Below are positions 10,806 to 22,999 of a DNA stretch of 64,000 bases, piece by piece. Below the pieces are notes generated by a model, which saw only the letters and a program-made list of their open reading frames with translations, did no database searches and had not been told where the DNA came from. This stretch comes from Lepturacanthus savala (Eukaryota > Chordata > Actinopteri > Scombriformes > Trichiuridae), in contig CM060472.1 of the NCBI GenBank assembly GCA_030544235.1, positions 17,171,654 to 17,235,653 of the forward strand, in the 5' to 3' direction. Position 1 is the stretch's first letter, and each line of letters begins with the position of its first letter. Both the position numbers and the translations under genes were made by a program.

Positions 10806-12599
10806 ATGTCTGGGCTTCAGAACCTGAAGCGGTTCGTCCAGCAGCGGCTGGCCGCGGCTGTGGACGAGATCTTCGGACACTTGGAGAGAACCATCAGCGA
10901 GTATGAGGAGCAGCTGCAGCTCGGCCATCACAGAAACAGACTTCTGGAGGAGGAGGAGGAGAAGAAGGAGGAGAAGGAGGAGGAGGAGGAGGAGGAGGTG
11001 TCGAATCACGGACTCATGGTCCAGATTTTAAAGCCAGAAGCTGCGATTCAAACAGGTGAGTTTGAAGCGGGTTGAAGGTCAATGATTCATGTCACACGTT
11101 AATGTGGTAGGAAATCATACACGTAGGTGGTGTCTGGAATTAATGGAATTAATTCATGTAGAATGACAGAAGAAATTTCTTAAAATTAAAAAAAATTAAC
11201 CACAAATTCTTTTTGTACATATAGTGCATGTATAGAAAGTGTATTTCTGATTATTTTAAAGTCTAAATAATAATAATAATAATAAAAAGTGACCCCAAAC
11301 TTTTGAATGGTAGTGTATATATAATTTCAAATTAAAGAGGACAATCCAAAATTAAAAAAAAAGAATATAAATTGAATAATAATTTTAAAAAATGTATTTT
11401 GGAAAATATAATATTTATTTATTGAAGGTGATGTTCTGTCGGCCTTGCAGAGTCGTTGCTTTCATGTCAATGTGACAAGGTTGAATTTGCAACACGTCAC
11501 ATTTACATAATGTACACGTGTTGTTTTGTCTAACACTTATATTTTATTCATGTAGCCCTGAAAAATCGGAATAATATAATAATATATCAGCTCAGTCTGT
11601 AAACAGAATAAAATCGGCTTTACGTCTAGCTTGGCTTAACACAGACTTTTCCTATTTATGCCTGTATGTATTTCTGTATTACCTTCAGAAGTCCAGCAGC
11701 TGTTGGAGACTAAAGAAGACCAGGACCAGGAGGATCCAGACCCCACACCCATTAAAGAGGAACAGGAGGAATTCTGGACTAGTCTGGAGAAACTCCAGAG
11801 GCTGGAGGATCCTAATATCCCATCCTCTCATGTGTCTGTGAAGAAGAGTGAAGATGACGAAGAGCACTCACAGCTTTATCACAGACAAACTGAGGTCAGA
11901 GACTTTCTGGGAGGACCGGAACCTGCTGGTGATTTATATCCAGATCGTTACCAGCCAGTGAGTAATGATGCTCCAGAACCAGAGAACGGAGTCAGTGGAG
12001 ATGATTGTAAGACCAGCGAACCTCAGACGGGTCCAAACTGGACCGAAGGCCCGGTGAGCGGTGTCCAGTGCCGCGCTGTGACGAGGTCGTTCGTCTGCTG
12101 CGAATGTGGCCGAAAGTTCGGCCGTAAGGACAGTCTGCGGAGACACATGAGGTACCACACCGGGGAGAAACCGTACAGCTGCTCGGTTTGCGCGAAAAGA
12201 TTCTCTCAGAGGCCGAACCTGATTCGTCACATGAGATGCCACTCGGGAGAAAAACCCTTCAGCTGCTCATTCTGCGACACAAGCTTTTCCGTGCGCAGCG
12301 CTCTGGTGAACCACATGAGGACCCACACCGGGGAGAAACCCTTCAGCTGCCTGTACTGTGACAAGAGCTTCACGCAAAAGGGGGGTCTGAAAAAACACAT
12401 GACGGTCCACACGGGGGAGAAACCCTACAGCTGTCCCGTTTGCGATAAAAGCTTTTCGCAGAAGGCCAACCTGACGTACCACTTCTCCGTTCACACCGGG
12501 CAGAAACAGTTCAGCTGCAGCGTCTGCACCAAACGCTTCACCTGGCAGTCGCAGGTGAAGAGCCACAAGTGTGTGGGTGAGAGCAGCTGCAACAGCTGA
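10806..12599 (+). CDS. C2H2 zinc-finger protein, 2 coding exons, 386 aa (gene 1 of a tandem pair)
   Basis: Coding exons are 10806-11055 and 11689-12599, joined in phase 1 (G|AA, Glu84). Exon 1 encodes MSGLQNLKRFVQQRLAAAVDEIFG..., the short amphipathic N-terminus typical of many fish zinc-finger genes, then an acidic GAG-repeat tract (residues about 48-64). Exon 2 starts with VQQLLE and an acidic linker containing IKEEQEEFW. In that linker IKEE fits the SUMO consensus psi-K-x-E. Six fingers follow at residues about 220-378, joined by TGEKP-type linkers. Five are C2H2 and the last (CSVC..FTWQSQVKSHKC) ends in Cys, i.e. C2HC. A nuclear, sequence-specific DNA-binding role follows from the family; targets are unknown. 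No KRAB or BTB domain is seen. Start chosen for its context and for the match with the paralogue at 15097. Confidence 0.88.
11280..11325. mobile_element. short transposon-end relic in the ZNF gene 1 intron
   Basis: AAAAAGTGACCCCAAACTTTTGAATGGTAGTGTATATAT resembles the terminal part of a common fish Tc1/mariner-type MITE. Only one end is visible. It lies within the intron at 11056-11688. Confidence 0.4.
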
Positions 12600-12717
12600 G
12601 ATTCTGTTGGAGATACGAGGATTCATGATGATGTTACAAACCCAGAGTACTATAGGAATCCTGTAGTAACATATGCTGGATATAAAGGTGATTCACTGAT
12701 TGATATACTGACTGAAG

Positions 12718-13291
12718 CAGGGGTCGTCAAACTCAATCCCATCCCGGGCCACATCAGCCGTATGATTTCCCTCAAAGGGCCAATTGTATTGATCATATAA
12801 ATGTTTCTATGTGTTACTGTATTAGATAATTGCCTCAACACTCATAATAGTGTCTGTGTAATTGTAACTAATAATTAAGAAGTCGCTGGTGACAATTTGC
12901 AATTTATGCTGATGTAGAAATAATGTAATATTGTTATGATTTTAGCGCCTAATTATTACAAAATTCTGCAGCAAAACACAACAAATTATCACAGATATCT
13001 AGAGACTCGTACAAGAATATGCAGGTGAGCACTATTAACAATTTTTTTCAAAGATTGGAATCTATGGTTTTGCGTCAGATGAATGTTAAACAAATTGCAG
13101 TGAAAGAGCAAAAACGTAATGACGGATGTACGTCAGCAAAGGAAAAATGGAAACTTTAAAACTAATTTTAAAATCTTAAACAACATGAGTGGCCTATTAA
13201 CATTTATTCGCTTTTCCATCTCTCAGTAAATCACGCAAGTCTGCGCAAGGGCCGCAGAAATTGAGGTGCCGGGCCAGATTTGACACCTATG
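12718..13291. mobile_element. hAT-like non-autonomous element with 8-bp target duplication
   Basis: The left end CAGGGGTCGTCAAACTCAAT and the right end (read inverted) CATAGGTGTCAAATCTGGCC form imperfect terminal inverted repeats, each running into a CCCGGGCC/GGCCCGGC block. The flanks are GACTGAAG (12710-12717) and GACTAAAG (13292-13299), an 8-bp target duplication with one mismatch, as expected for hAT. The 574-bp interior has no transposase frame, so the element moved in trans and is now inert. Confidence 0.75.
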
Positions 13292-13299
13292 GACTAAAG

Positions 13300-14690
13300 T
13301 AACATTTATCACTTAAAGTTAGGGTGAAACCCTAACCCTATCCCGTGTGAGTTCTGCCCAACATGTCAATCATTTACAGAGTCATACTGCATATAATCTG
13401 AAACCGTTAAAGTCTATTAAGATATAATAAATGTGTTCCAAAGGTAATCACAACAGAGAAAGTGTTATTAACCACCCAGACAAATTTGAATGTTTAAAAA
13501 GTGACAGAAGCACAAATTAAAGTCTGGCTCACACAGGACTCCTTCATACAAATACAGATAATGATAAATAAATAGGATGGTGCCTCAGACATCTCCTATT
13601 ATTGTCTAAAGTGAACATAAATGAATATATATTAAAATAAGCGTGTTTCTCCTCTATGTTTGAATGTATTTTTTTTTACAGTGGGGGAAATGAGCTTCGT
13701 GGATAATGGGGATTTTTTTTTATTATTGTTTTGTTCCGCACTCAGTCCAGCAGGTGGTGGTAAATAGCCGGATTTATAGATTTGCAATGAGTGATAAGGG
13801 ATGAAGAGTGATGAGGAGTAATAAAAAAGTGGTGAAGAGCAAGTGTAGAGTGCTCAACATTCTACGCCCTCATCATCTCCATAATAACAGAAAAGGAGCA
13901 AACAAGGTTACAAAAATTGAAATCTCCATGAAGCAAAATATAGAATTTAATTCAATTCAGTACTTTATCATTGTCAAATCAACAGTTTTCAAAAACTGAG
14001 ATATTCTTTGAGCATCTCAGTGGGGACATAGCAAAAGTCCTATTCATCACAAACAGAGCCTCGCACATATTAACTTATGTGTCAAAACATAGAACAACAA
14101 TCAAAACAGATCAGCAGCAGAAACGTTGTGTAAACTGAGATGTTCTGTGAAAGCTGCAACAAAGCAAAGTCTATTTCACAGTAATTGCAGTATTGAGGTG
14201 TATGATGATGGGAGTGTGGAACAGGGAGTAGGCTGTTCATTTAGTAGCCTGAGGATAGGCTGGGGCTGATTATTATTATTATTATAGAGCTGTAGAGACT
14301 CAGAATCCTCATCACAACTGAAAAAATATCTAAATATACCACAAAAATGCTTCATAGCCAAACAAGTAATACCTGTTCCAATAATTATAAATCTAAAATA
14401 GCAATGACCAGCCTACATCTTACTTACTTATCAAAGATCGGATCAAGCCATGGATTTATTATAAAATCGTTTTATAACATGGATCAAGCCTGGATGGAAA
14501 GCCACCAACACAACGCCATCTTGTGTCGGGGGTGTCCGAAAACACTTTTAGTGTACCACTAGGTTTTTTTTCCCATAAAACTGTGTATAATGTGTTGTAG
14601 ATTGTGAATAAATACAAATACACTGTCATATTCATCATTTAATGAGTTACGGTGATTTTAAGATGATAAATAAACTGTCTCGTTGGACTC
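13300..14690. other. intergenic DNA between the two zinc-finger genes
   Basis: The DNA is AT-rich, with short open frames that resemble nothing known. An ATT run sits near 14270-14285. I see no exon or complete repeat here. Confidence 0.4.
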
Positions 14691-14722
14691 GTGCAGTAAG
14701 TATACGCGGCTTCCCCTGACAC

Positions 14723-14732
14723 AAGATGGCGG
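14723..14732 (+). promoter_or_regulatory. YY1-like site upstream of zinc-finger gene 2
   Basis: AAGATGGCGG matches the strong YY1 consensus found in many TATA-less vertebrate promoters. It is about 370 bp upstream of the start codon and 100 bp upstream of the ETS-like motif. Role inferred from the motif. Confidence 0.4.
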
Positions 14733-14822
14733 TCGCGTTGACGCATCATCTTTTCCCACCAACTTCATTGAACACCAGCCGTTGATGTGTCGTTCCGTTA
14801 ACGGCAGTAGCTACGCGTATGG

Positions 14823-14832
14823 CCGGAAGTGA
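14823..14832 (+). promoter_or_regulatory. ETS/GABP-like motif upstream of zinc-finger gene 2
   Basis: CCGGAAGTGA is the same decamer as in the upstream region of zinc-finger gene 1. Here it is about 265 bp upstream of the start codon. Retention in both paralogues suggests a duplicated promoter. Confidence 0.4.
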
Positions 14833-15096
14833 TTTTTTTTTTTAGCCGTTAGGTTGTGTTTCTTTTTAGCCTGTTAGCAGCACAACAGCTCTTATTATAT
14901 AGAAAGTTTCCGACTAAAACGAACCACCCGTCTGCATGAACCTTTCCGCGCTGCTCTTTCTTCTGGTTTATCTCCGTTGGACCACATCCAAGGATACAGA
15001 GATATAATAGCTTAGCATTTTATCCGCGAGTTACGTAAAGTGAGGAGCTCAGCAGCAGCAGAGACAGTTTAAACTGAGTTAAAACACTGTGTTAAA

Positions 15097-17574
15097 ATGT
15101 CTAAAGTACAAATGCTGAGAGCGTCGGTGAAGCAGCGATTAATCGCTGCTGTGGAGGAAATATTTTTAGTGTTTGAAAGAACCATCGCAGAATACGAGGA
15201 GGAGAACCAGAGAACCATAGCAGAGTACGAAGAGGAGAACCAGAGGCAACAGAAACTACTGGACACTGTGTTAAACCCCTCAGTTCAGCTCTACAGATCA
15301 GGTTCATTTTTATTATTTATTCAGATACATGTTTAAACTACAAACCTGTTTATACCGTTTTACGATACAAGCCGGTTTAAACTGGAGAAAACCCACTCGA
15401 GTTATTGTAAAGTATTACATTAAAGTACATAAGTATTATAAAGTAGTATTAAAAGCATTGCACAAGTATTATGCGTTGATGTATGAGTATATGAGTCTGT
15501 GCAGTTACAGTACTGCAGGTATAAACCAAGTTAGTAAGATTAACTGTCCCATAGACTGACACATTACCCACCAGTTTCAACGTTATTAGAAGAAAATCTA
15601 GTTTAGATTTATATAATAATAATGTATATTATTATATTATATATTTTATAGTTAATCCATAATGTTAAAGAACATTTAACCGTGTGCAATAATCTACATA
15701 TCTACTCTTCCACTCTTCATATCCATTTGCACTTTTACATTACATTACATTAACCATGTAGCAATAACTATGGTTTGTACAGTTATCTATTTTATTTTTC
15801 CTATGTTGGTGCTGGTACTTAAGCTGTTTTTTTTTACATATTGTTCTTTTTGTTTTGTGTGTCTTAAGTTTTTAACAGCGACAGAGCTTCAATTGTCTTG
15901 AGGGAACTTCCCAAAGCGATCAATAAAGTCTCTTCTAATCTCAAAAGAAGAACAAAATGTTTCTTCTCTTTCTGTCACCTGGGGGCTGTTGCACAAAATT
16001 TATATGGAGGATTAAGATGGGATTTTCCAGTTATCCTGATTGAATTTAGCTGTGATCCTGTTGCACAAAGGCAGGGACGCATAAATCACCTTGGAGATTT
16101 ACTTTGTGCAGCTAGCCTGCTGCAGGCCAGGCTAACAGACAGGCTGTGTTAATCTTCATCAGTCCATCGGTGGTCATTCAATCGGAAATAAATGTGATTT
16201 TACAGTTAATCCCAGGTCCCTTGTATGCATTTTGACTGATGTTTTTTAGCCCACATTAAATACCACACATAGCCTACATTGTCAACATATCAATGGCCGA
16301 TACTGATCCAAATATTGTGTTGGGACATCCTTATTTAACTAACTAGACTAATTGTTCAGGCCACTTGATGACAAACTGTTAAAGTTGGGGTTTGTGTCTA
16401 TATTTCCTTCTGTCCTGCAGACATCCAGCTTCTGTTGGAGCATAAAGAAGAGGTTCCCTCTGAGCAGCAGGAGTGCAGCTCCGGTCTGGACCAGGAGGAT
16501 CCAGACCCCCCCACGCACATTAAAGAGGAAAAGGAGGAACTCTGGACCAGTCAGGAGGAAGAGCAGTTTCAGCGGCCGGAGGTGGAGGCGGCCGGTATCA
16601 CCAGCTTCACGTTCATTCCTGTCCCACGCGAAGATGACGAGGAGAAACCTCTGTCCTCGCAGCTCCATTACGGACAAACTGAGGATAACGTAGCCGGGAA
16701 CTCGGATCCTGTTGACAGGATGTCCGACTGGTGCCAGGCGACTGAGCCCAGAGACGATGGCTGGATGGAGACCGGTGAACATGGGATAAGTTTAAACTCT
16801 GTGAACATTAATGAAGCCGTTGTCAATGATACGAGCTCCAACACTGGCAGGAAACAGTATAACTGCTCTGAGTGTGGTAAGATTTTCCACCACAAGAAGT
16901 CGCAGAGACGACACATGACGATCCACAGCGGGGAGAAGTCCTTCAAGTGTCCGTTCTGCAGTAAAGCCTTCGCCCGCAAGGAAGGTCTGAGGCAACACGT
17001 GCGGCTTCACACCGGAGAGAAACCGTTCAGCTGCGTGGTTTGTAACCGAAGGTTCACCTGGCAGGCGCAGGTCAAACAGCACCACTGCACAGGGGAGTCA
17101 TCGGGGTTCCAGACCGGCAGAGGGTCCGAACCAGCCAGCAACTCACATCCAGGTAAACTTTTACCGCCTAACGACAGTAATGCCTCTGACTGTTTCGAGC
17201 CTGGCGCTAACGCCGATCGCGCGGAACAGTTTAGCTGCAGCGAGTGCGGTAAAAGGTTCGACAGCGAGGATTACCTGAAGAAACACATGAGAGTGCACTC
17301 CGGAGAGAAGCCGTACAGCTGCCTGATCTGCAACAAACGCTTCTCCAGCAGGGGATACGTCGCGGTTCACATGAGGATCCACACCGGGGAGAAATGCTTC
17401 AAGTGTCCGTTCTGCGGCAAGGCCTTCGTGAGGAAGGAAGGCCTGAGACAACACGCCCGGCTCCACACGGGAGAGAAGCCGTTCCGCTGCACGGTTTGCG
17501 ACAAACGGTTCACCTGGCAGACGCAGGTCAGGCAGCACCACTGTGCAGGGAAGTCGTCTTCCAGTTCAGATTGA
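15097..17574 (+). CDS. C2H2 zinc-finger protein, 2 coding exons, 452 aa (gene 2 of the pair)
   Basis: Coding exons are 15097-15301 and 16421-17574, joined in phase 1 (G|AC, Asp69). The donor (CAG|GTTCAT) is weak. Exon 1 encodes MSKVQMLRASVKQRLIAAVEEIF..., paralogous to the first exon of the gene at 10806, with a 33-bp tandem duplication giving RTIAEYEEENQ twice (15178-15210 and 15211-15243). Exon 2 begins IQLLLEHKEE, then an acidic linker with IKEEKEELW. Seven fingers form two clusters: residues about 217-291 (three) and about 341-443 (four). Each cluster ends in a CPFC.KAF.RKEGLRQH finger followed by a C2HC finger (RRFTWQ or KRFTWQ, ending QHHC), so the C-terminal half arose by internal duplication. 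This is a presumed nuclear DNA-binding protein with no visible repressor domain. Confidence 0.87.
15975..16160. repeat. possible MITE in ZNF gene 2 intron
   Basis: GGGGGCTGTTGCACAAAA at the left and CCTGTTGCACAAAGGCAGG about 60 bp later share GTTGCACAAA. The segment looks unlike its AT-rich surroundings. Ends and target duplication were not resolved. Confidence 0.3.
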
Positions 17575-17599
17575 TGGAGGCGGAACTTTGAACTCACTT

Positions 17600-18640
17600 T
17601 GTGGCGTCGATACGCAGGAAGCCGTCAGTGCAGCCGCAGTAAACTCTGTCTGGTGTAATTCCTGGTGAATAACGAATCCTGTCATGTAACGTGAGGCTAT
17701 GAGAGGCTAAGAAACCTCTGGATGTTAATGTGCTTTACAGGTTTGGGATCGAGACAAAAGTCTGTGATTAATAAGTGCAGCTCTGGGAAAAAAAATTCAA
17801 ATTCTAAATAAAAATATTATTGTTTAGAGCATTTATTTGCAAAAAATGACAAATGGTCAAAATAAGAAAAAAGATACAATGTTTCCAGACCTCAAACAAT
17901 ACAAAGAAACCAGATTAAAATAGATTTTAAAACATAATATTAATCTTTACACTTAAGAAGAGTTCAGAAATCAATATTTGGTGCAATAATTAAATAATAA
18001 TAATTAATAAAAAATAATAATTAATCACAGCTTTCGGTCTTTACCATTGTTCTCGGGTGCCTTTATGCCACCCCTGGTTCCTCTTTAAGCAGAATGAGGT
18101 GTGCATGTGTTGGAATTCAACAGAGGCTGGAATACATGTAGAGATCCTGAAGAAAAAAAAAATCAGAAACCAATACAGTGGTCTCTTATTTTTTTTTTTC
18201 CAGAGCTGTATATTGCGTCAATAAGCTCTTTCGGGCTAAATCTTTATTTTCCAAGCTGCATCAATATTCAAACTCTTCAGATTCTTGTCTTTAAAATACA
18301 AACTGTGACGCAACTAAGGCGACTGCTCCGTTTTACGGTAACCGTGGAAACCAGACGGATAATATTCCTCACAGGAGGCTGTATTGAATAAAGAAAGAAT
18401 GTATGCATGACTATAAGAAACAAGAAATATAAAGAATTCATGACTGAAATTCCAACAATACTATTTAATGGTCCACTGATAAAAGATGCTGTGACCTGAA
18501 TGTTGCAGAGTAACAGTTGTTGTAATCCAAGATTTCTTGGAAAGCAAAGCCTGACTGGCCATGAGAGGACTTGAGATAGTGACCTCACCTAGTGACAAAT
18601 AATAGTTGGCAAGATGGGAAAGTCAAAGTTTTTTTAATAC
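17600..18640. other. downstream of ZNF gene 2: 3' UTR and intergenic DNA
   Basis: This AT-rich stretch probably contains the 3' UTR. No exon or recognisable element was seen. Confidence 0.4.
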
Positions 18641-18644
18641 AGTT

Positions 18645-18930
18645 TTGAAAGCATTCATCAGGTCTCTCAAAATGTTGGTTTTCATGTCAATTTGTGCCGC
18701 TTTTATTTTACAAAAATCACACAGAATGTGATTTTTTAAAATTTATTTTTACACGAAATGTCACATTTTCAACCGTAAAAGAATAATATATATTTTTAAA
18801 TATTGAATCCAATTTGAATATAAAATTAGTTCATTGCCTGTTTTTATTATTATTATTATTATTTAAAAACATTTTAAGAGAGTTCAACTATCTGGTACCA
18901 AGTCTTTAGGGTTACACCACATGACATATT
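18645..18930 (+). repeat. dispersed repeat, copy 1
   Basis: The order of words (ACAAAAATCA, TTTTTACACGAAATGTCA, AGAATAATATATATTTTTAAATAT, GAATATAAAA, then TTTAAGAGAGTTCAACTATCT and TTTAGGGTTACACCACA) recurs in the same orientation at 52190-52400. The two copies lie 33 kb apart, so this is an interspersed element. The family was not recognised. Confidence 0.7.
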
Positions 18931-18950
18931 TGATATTATCCCATTCGTCA

Positions 18951-19321
18951 CTAGAACTATACGGATTAATCGATTGGTTGCCAACTATTAAATCACAGGC
19001 TATTTTGATAATCGATTTGAGTCAGTTTTAAGCAGAAAAGGCCCAAATTCTTTGATTCCAGCTTCTCAAATCTGGTTCTGTTCTGGTTTCTTTAGTCTTC
19101 TCTAGTATAGTTAGATTGATATAGTCTATCTATAAACTGATGCTGTTTGGGTTGTGGACTGTTGGTCTGGACAAAAAAGATGTTTTAGGTTGCATCTTCA
19201 CCTTTGGGAAACAGTGATAGACATTTTACACCATTTTGTGAACTAATCAACTAATCGATTAATCGTTTCAATAATCAGTAGATTAATCAACTAGTTTAAA
19301 TGGTCGTTAGTTGCAGCCCTA
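18951..19321 (-). mobile_element. hAT-type MITE, copy 1 (CGATTAATCG family)
   Basis: One end reads CGTTAGTTGCAGCCCTA, the typical TAGGGCTGCAACTAACG terminus. Inside are AACTAATCGATTAATCG and GGCCCAAATTCTTTGATTCCAGCTTC. Related copies lie at 46930-47253 (opposite orientation) and 61915-62110. There is no transposase frame. Confidence 0.6.
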
Positions 19322-19329
19322 TGAGTCAC

Positions 19330-19929
19330 ATGGTATTGTTGAAGCTAAACATGTTCTGTGAAGAGTCCTGCAGCACTGAACTGAACAAACACATGATCGA
19401 TATCTTCTGCTAATGTGTCAAGTCTTTTATTTCTTATTAACTGAGCTTGTCAGTGTGAATTGATTCACTGAACACAATAAAAAAAATCATTGTCAATCAA
19501 TTAAATGGCTGAGTTTATTGACAAATCATTTACATTTTTTTTAGCAGGGGAAAATTTCAACATGTCTCACTCTACACATCCATTTTCTCAGGCAGTGAAA
19601 AACAATTTCATGGACACTGACAGAAAAGAGCAAGCACCTGTAACTACAGTATTCATAAATCCCACTTAAACTTTCAGCAACAGGTATTTTGATATGGCTG
19701 CTGATTTGCAAGCAGTGTTGGTCAAGTTGTTTAAAATCTGCAATTTTAAGTTAAATGGCTCCATCTGGTGGCCAGAACTATTAACTACAAGCAGAGCAGC
19801 AGACACATGCACACTAACCTGTTCCTTTTTTATTATTGGATTTTATTATCTGATATTAGGACACATTTTATAATTAAATCATAGAAAAGGTGTTTGTCTA
19901 TTTCTATTTTATAAATAAAGGCTAAGAAA

Positions 19930-19968
<39 letters not shown>

Positions 19969-21180
19969 AAAAAAGATTTATTTTCAATGATATATGATGT
20001 ATGCCTGGTACTTTCTGGAATCACTGTTGCACAAACTGTGGGTCGCTTTGCATTAAAAGTAGTCATTGGAGCAAATAAAAATGTTTTATTTACAAAAAAG
20101 TGATTTAAAAAAAGAATGTGAACATTCAAAAATAAAGACAAAACAAAAGGAACAAAAGTATTCAGCACAATATTCACCTGCTCTGTGTGCAGCCACCTTC
20201 AGACTGAAAAACCCAAAGGCTTTATATTACTAAGCTCTGCCCCCTGTACCACCCAATTCTTAATTCTTGTCAAATATCAATAAAGCTGATAGATAACCCG
20301 AACCTAGACTCCCAAACAGAAAATATACTTATAACACCTCAGGAAAATAACAAAAAAATCCATAATCATATCACAGCAACACTAATTACACACCTGTTCA
20401 GACTCACCTGTCAGTTACTTCAGAGTCCTGGTCCAGTTATTGACTGAGGAGGAGAAACAGCAGCTACTGCTTTACATCTCAGCAAATCATAAACAGATAA
20501 ATATGAATTAATAAACATGTTTATTGTGTTTTACTTCTGCATTTTCCTCCATCACACAACAGGAACTTTGAACATTTTTGGGGGGAAAATCAAACGCACA
20601 TCATCCTGAAATAAAATGAAAACATATGCAAACAACCTGTTGAGTTTGTGGCTACTCAAATTTATTTCAGAACAAACTACTGCCGCCAAAGTTGTCTTCA
20701 AAGACACAGTGTCCTGAATCCTCTTTTTAAACCAGTTTTCCAGTTCCATGTCCAGAGGTCTGATAATGTCTCAGCTAGAAGCTGCAACTCCGGAGCAGAG
20801 GTCACCAGGTCGGGTTAGGATTAGGGGGGATACAAAGGGTAACAAGGGCCCTTTTTCTTTTATGAATTTGTTAGGATTAAAGGCATTAGGATTAAAAATA
20901 CATGCATAGAACACGTTTTCTTCCATAGTCTCACTAATCCTGCATCTTACACTTAAAAAAAAGCTGAGTTTGAATATGAACATTCCTTAAAATTTGCATA
21001 TTTATCGATTGATTTATTGTTGAGGTAAAAGACAAAAATGAATCAAAACTTGAGGAAAGAAAACCTTTATTTACAAAAAAATGTGGACGTTTACTGAACA
21101 ACGTAAGAAACCCTAAAACTACTTAGAAAAACAAAACGGGAAATAACAGGAAGTAAAGGGGTGGCGCTCTGGTGCGATGT
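19330..21180. other. intergenic DNA, no gene seen
   Basis: AT-rich DNA with a (TA)n run at about 19935-19965 and several poly-A stretches. Open frames on the minus strand (19833-20177, 20552-20749, 20771-20983) have low complexity or no recognisable domain. Confidence 0.4.
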
Positions 21181-21764
21181 CATCAGATCAGATCGGCCAC
21201 TGCAGAGAAACAGATTATTCATCAATAAAACAGTGATTTAATTAATTTAAAGAAATTAAAGCATCACAATACTTTAGTGACAATCAGCTTAGCTGCTATG
21301 CTAAGCTAATTAGCTTCATTCATACCATTCACGGGTATCTCGTCTATCTGGGTGGAGTAATACTGCTCGATGGCTCTCAGGATTTTGATGTTGTCGTTCT
21401 TAACAAAGTTGATGGCCACACCATTACAACCATAATGACCGGACCGACCAATCCTGGAAGAGGTCATAGGTCACAGACATTAGGATTTTGGATCTTAAGA
21501 AGAGAAGAAGACTCGTAATTATTTGCTGCCTTGTTTCACCTCTTTGAGACATTTATTAGGATTAAAGTTCACTAAGGCCTACTTTATGTGCACTGATACG
21601 GGAGGTGTGCTGCTTACCTGTGGGAAGGACTACTTTATGTGCAGTAATATGGATGTAGAGCTCTCTGTTGTTTGGCAGGTCATAGTTGATGAGAGAAACT
21701 TGAGGAACGTCCAAACCTCGACCCCCAACATCCAGTGAGATCAGCCCCCGACTGATGAGAGAAA

Positions 21765-22690
21765 GAATGTGATGTCACGCCATGAAGCCACGTCATGAGG
21801 TCAAACCATGAGGACATGCCATGAGGTCACGCCATGAGGACACGCCATGACATGCCATGAGGACATGCCATGAGGACACAGCATAAGGTCACGCCATCCT
21901 ACTCCATCATGAGGTCAAGCCATGAGGTCACGACATGAGAAGACACCATGAAATGAGGTCACAACATGAGGACGTGCTATGAGGTCATGCCATGAGGTCA
22001 CGCCATGAGGTCACGCCATGAGGTCACGCCATGAGGTCACACCATGACATGAGGTCACATCATGAGGACATGCCATGAGGAAACACCATCAGGCTCTATC
22101 ATGAGGTCACACCATCAGGTCACATCATGAGGTCACAACACGAGGTCATGACATGAGAATACGCCATGACATGAAGTCATGACATGAGAATACGCCATGA
22201 CATGAGAATACGCCATGACATGAGGTCATGACATGAGAATACGCCATGACATGAGGTCATGACATGAGAATACGCCATGACATGAGGTCATGACATGAGA
22301 ATACGCCATGACATGAAGTCATGACATGAGAATACGCCATGACATGAGGTCATGACATGAGAATACGCCATGACATGAGGTCATGACATGAGAATACGCC
22401 ATGACATGAAGTCATGACATGAGAATACGCCATGACATGAGGTCATGACATGAGCTCACACCATGAGAACACACCATGAGGCCATGACATGAGATCAGAC
22501 CATGAGGCCACGTCATAACGTCACAAAATCAGGCCACACCATGAGGTCACGCCATCTGACCATGTTATGAGGTCATCAGGACAAATCATGAGGACAAATA
22601 CACACCATGAGGCCATGTCATGAGGTCACGCCATGCGACCATGTCATGAGGCCACGCCATGAGATCACGATATGAGGTCATGCCATGAGG
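21765..22690 (+). repeat. minisatellite: CATGAGGTCACGC words and a 31-bp unit
   Basis: The intron between eIF4A3 exon remnants is filled with short ATGAGGTCACGCC-type repeats at both sides. In the centre (about 22150-22445) lie about ten near-identical 31-bp units containing GACATGAGAATACGCCATGA, with AGGTC and AAGTC variants interspersed. No coding role is seen. Confidence 0.9.
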
Positions 22691-22999
22691 TCATGTCTTA
22701 CCTGGCTCCAGATCTGGAGTCCCTCTCCTTCTGAGGCATGTCTCCATGCATCGACGAGGCTGTGAAGCTGGCCTTCCTCATCTTCTCTGTCAGCCAGTCC
22801 ACCTGCAGCACACAAAGCATTCAACTACCCAGAAGGCTTTGCTGCAACACGCGACCTGACAGCTGTGGCTGGTTACTTCTTCCTGTTTCAAGCCAAACAA
22901 CTGTCTCTGGTCCAGGAACACCGGTTTCAGAGTGGCACCACCTCACTGCTGGACTAGAATGAGTGCATTTGTCAGAGGGGGCGGAGTTATCATGACAAC

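Noticed and set aside
11934..12626. Minus-strand frames opposite both zinc-finger exons (also 16668-17597)
   Set aside because: Antisense shadows of the periodic finger coding sequence; the + frames have the canonical Cys/His spacing.
21765..22690. Regular repeats that could suggest a CRISPR array
   Set aside because: Units are contiguous, with no unique spacers, and the DNA is vertebrate. It is a minisatellite.
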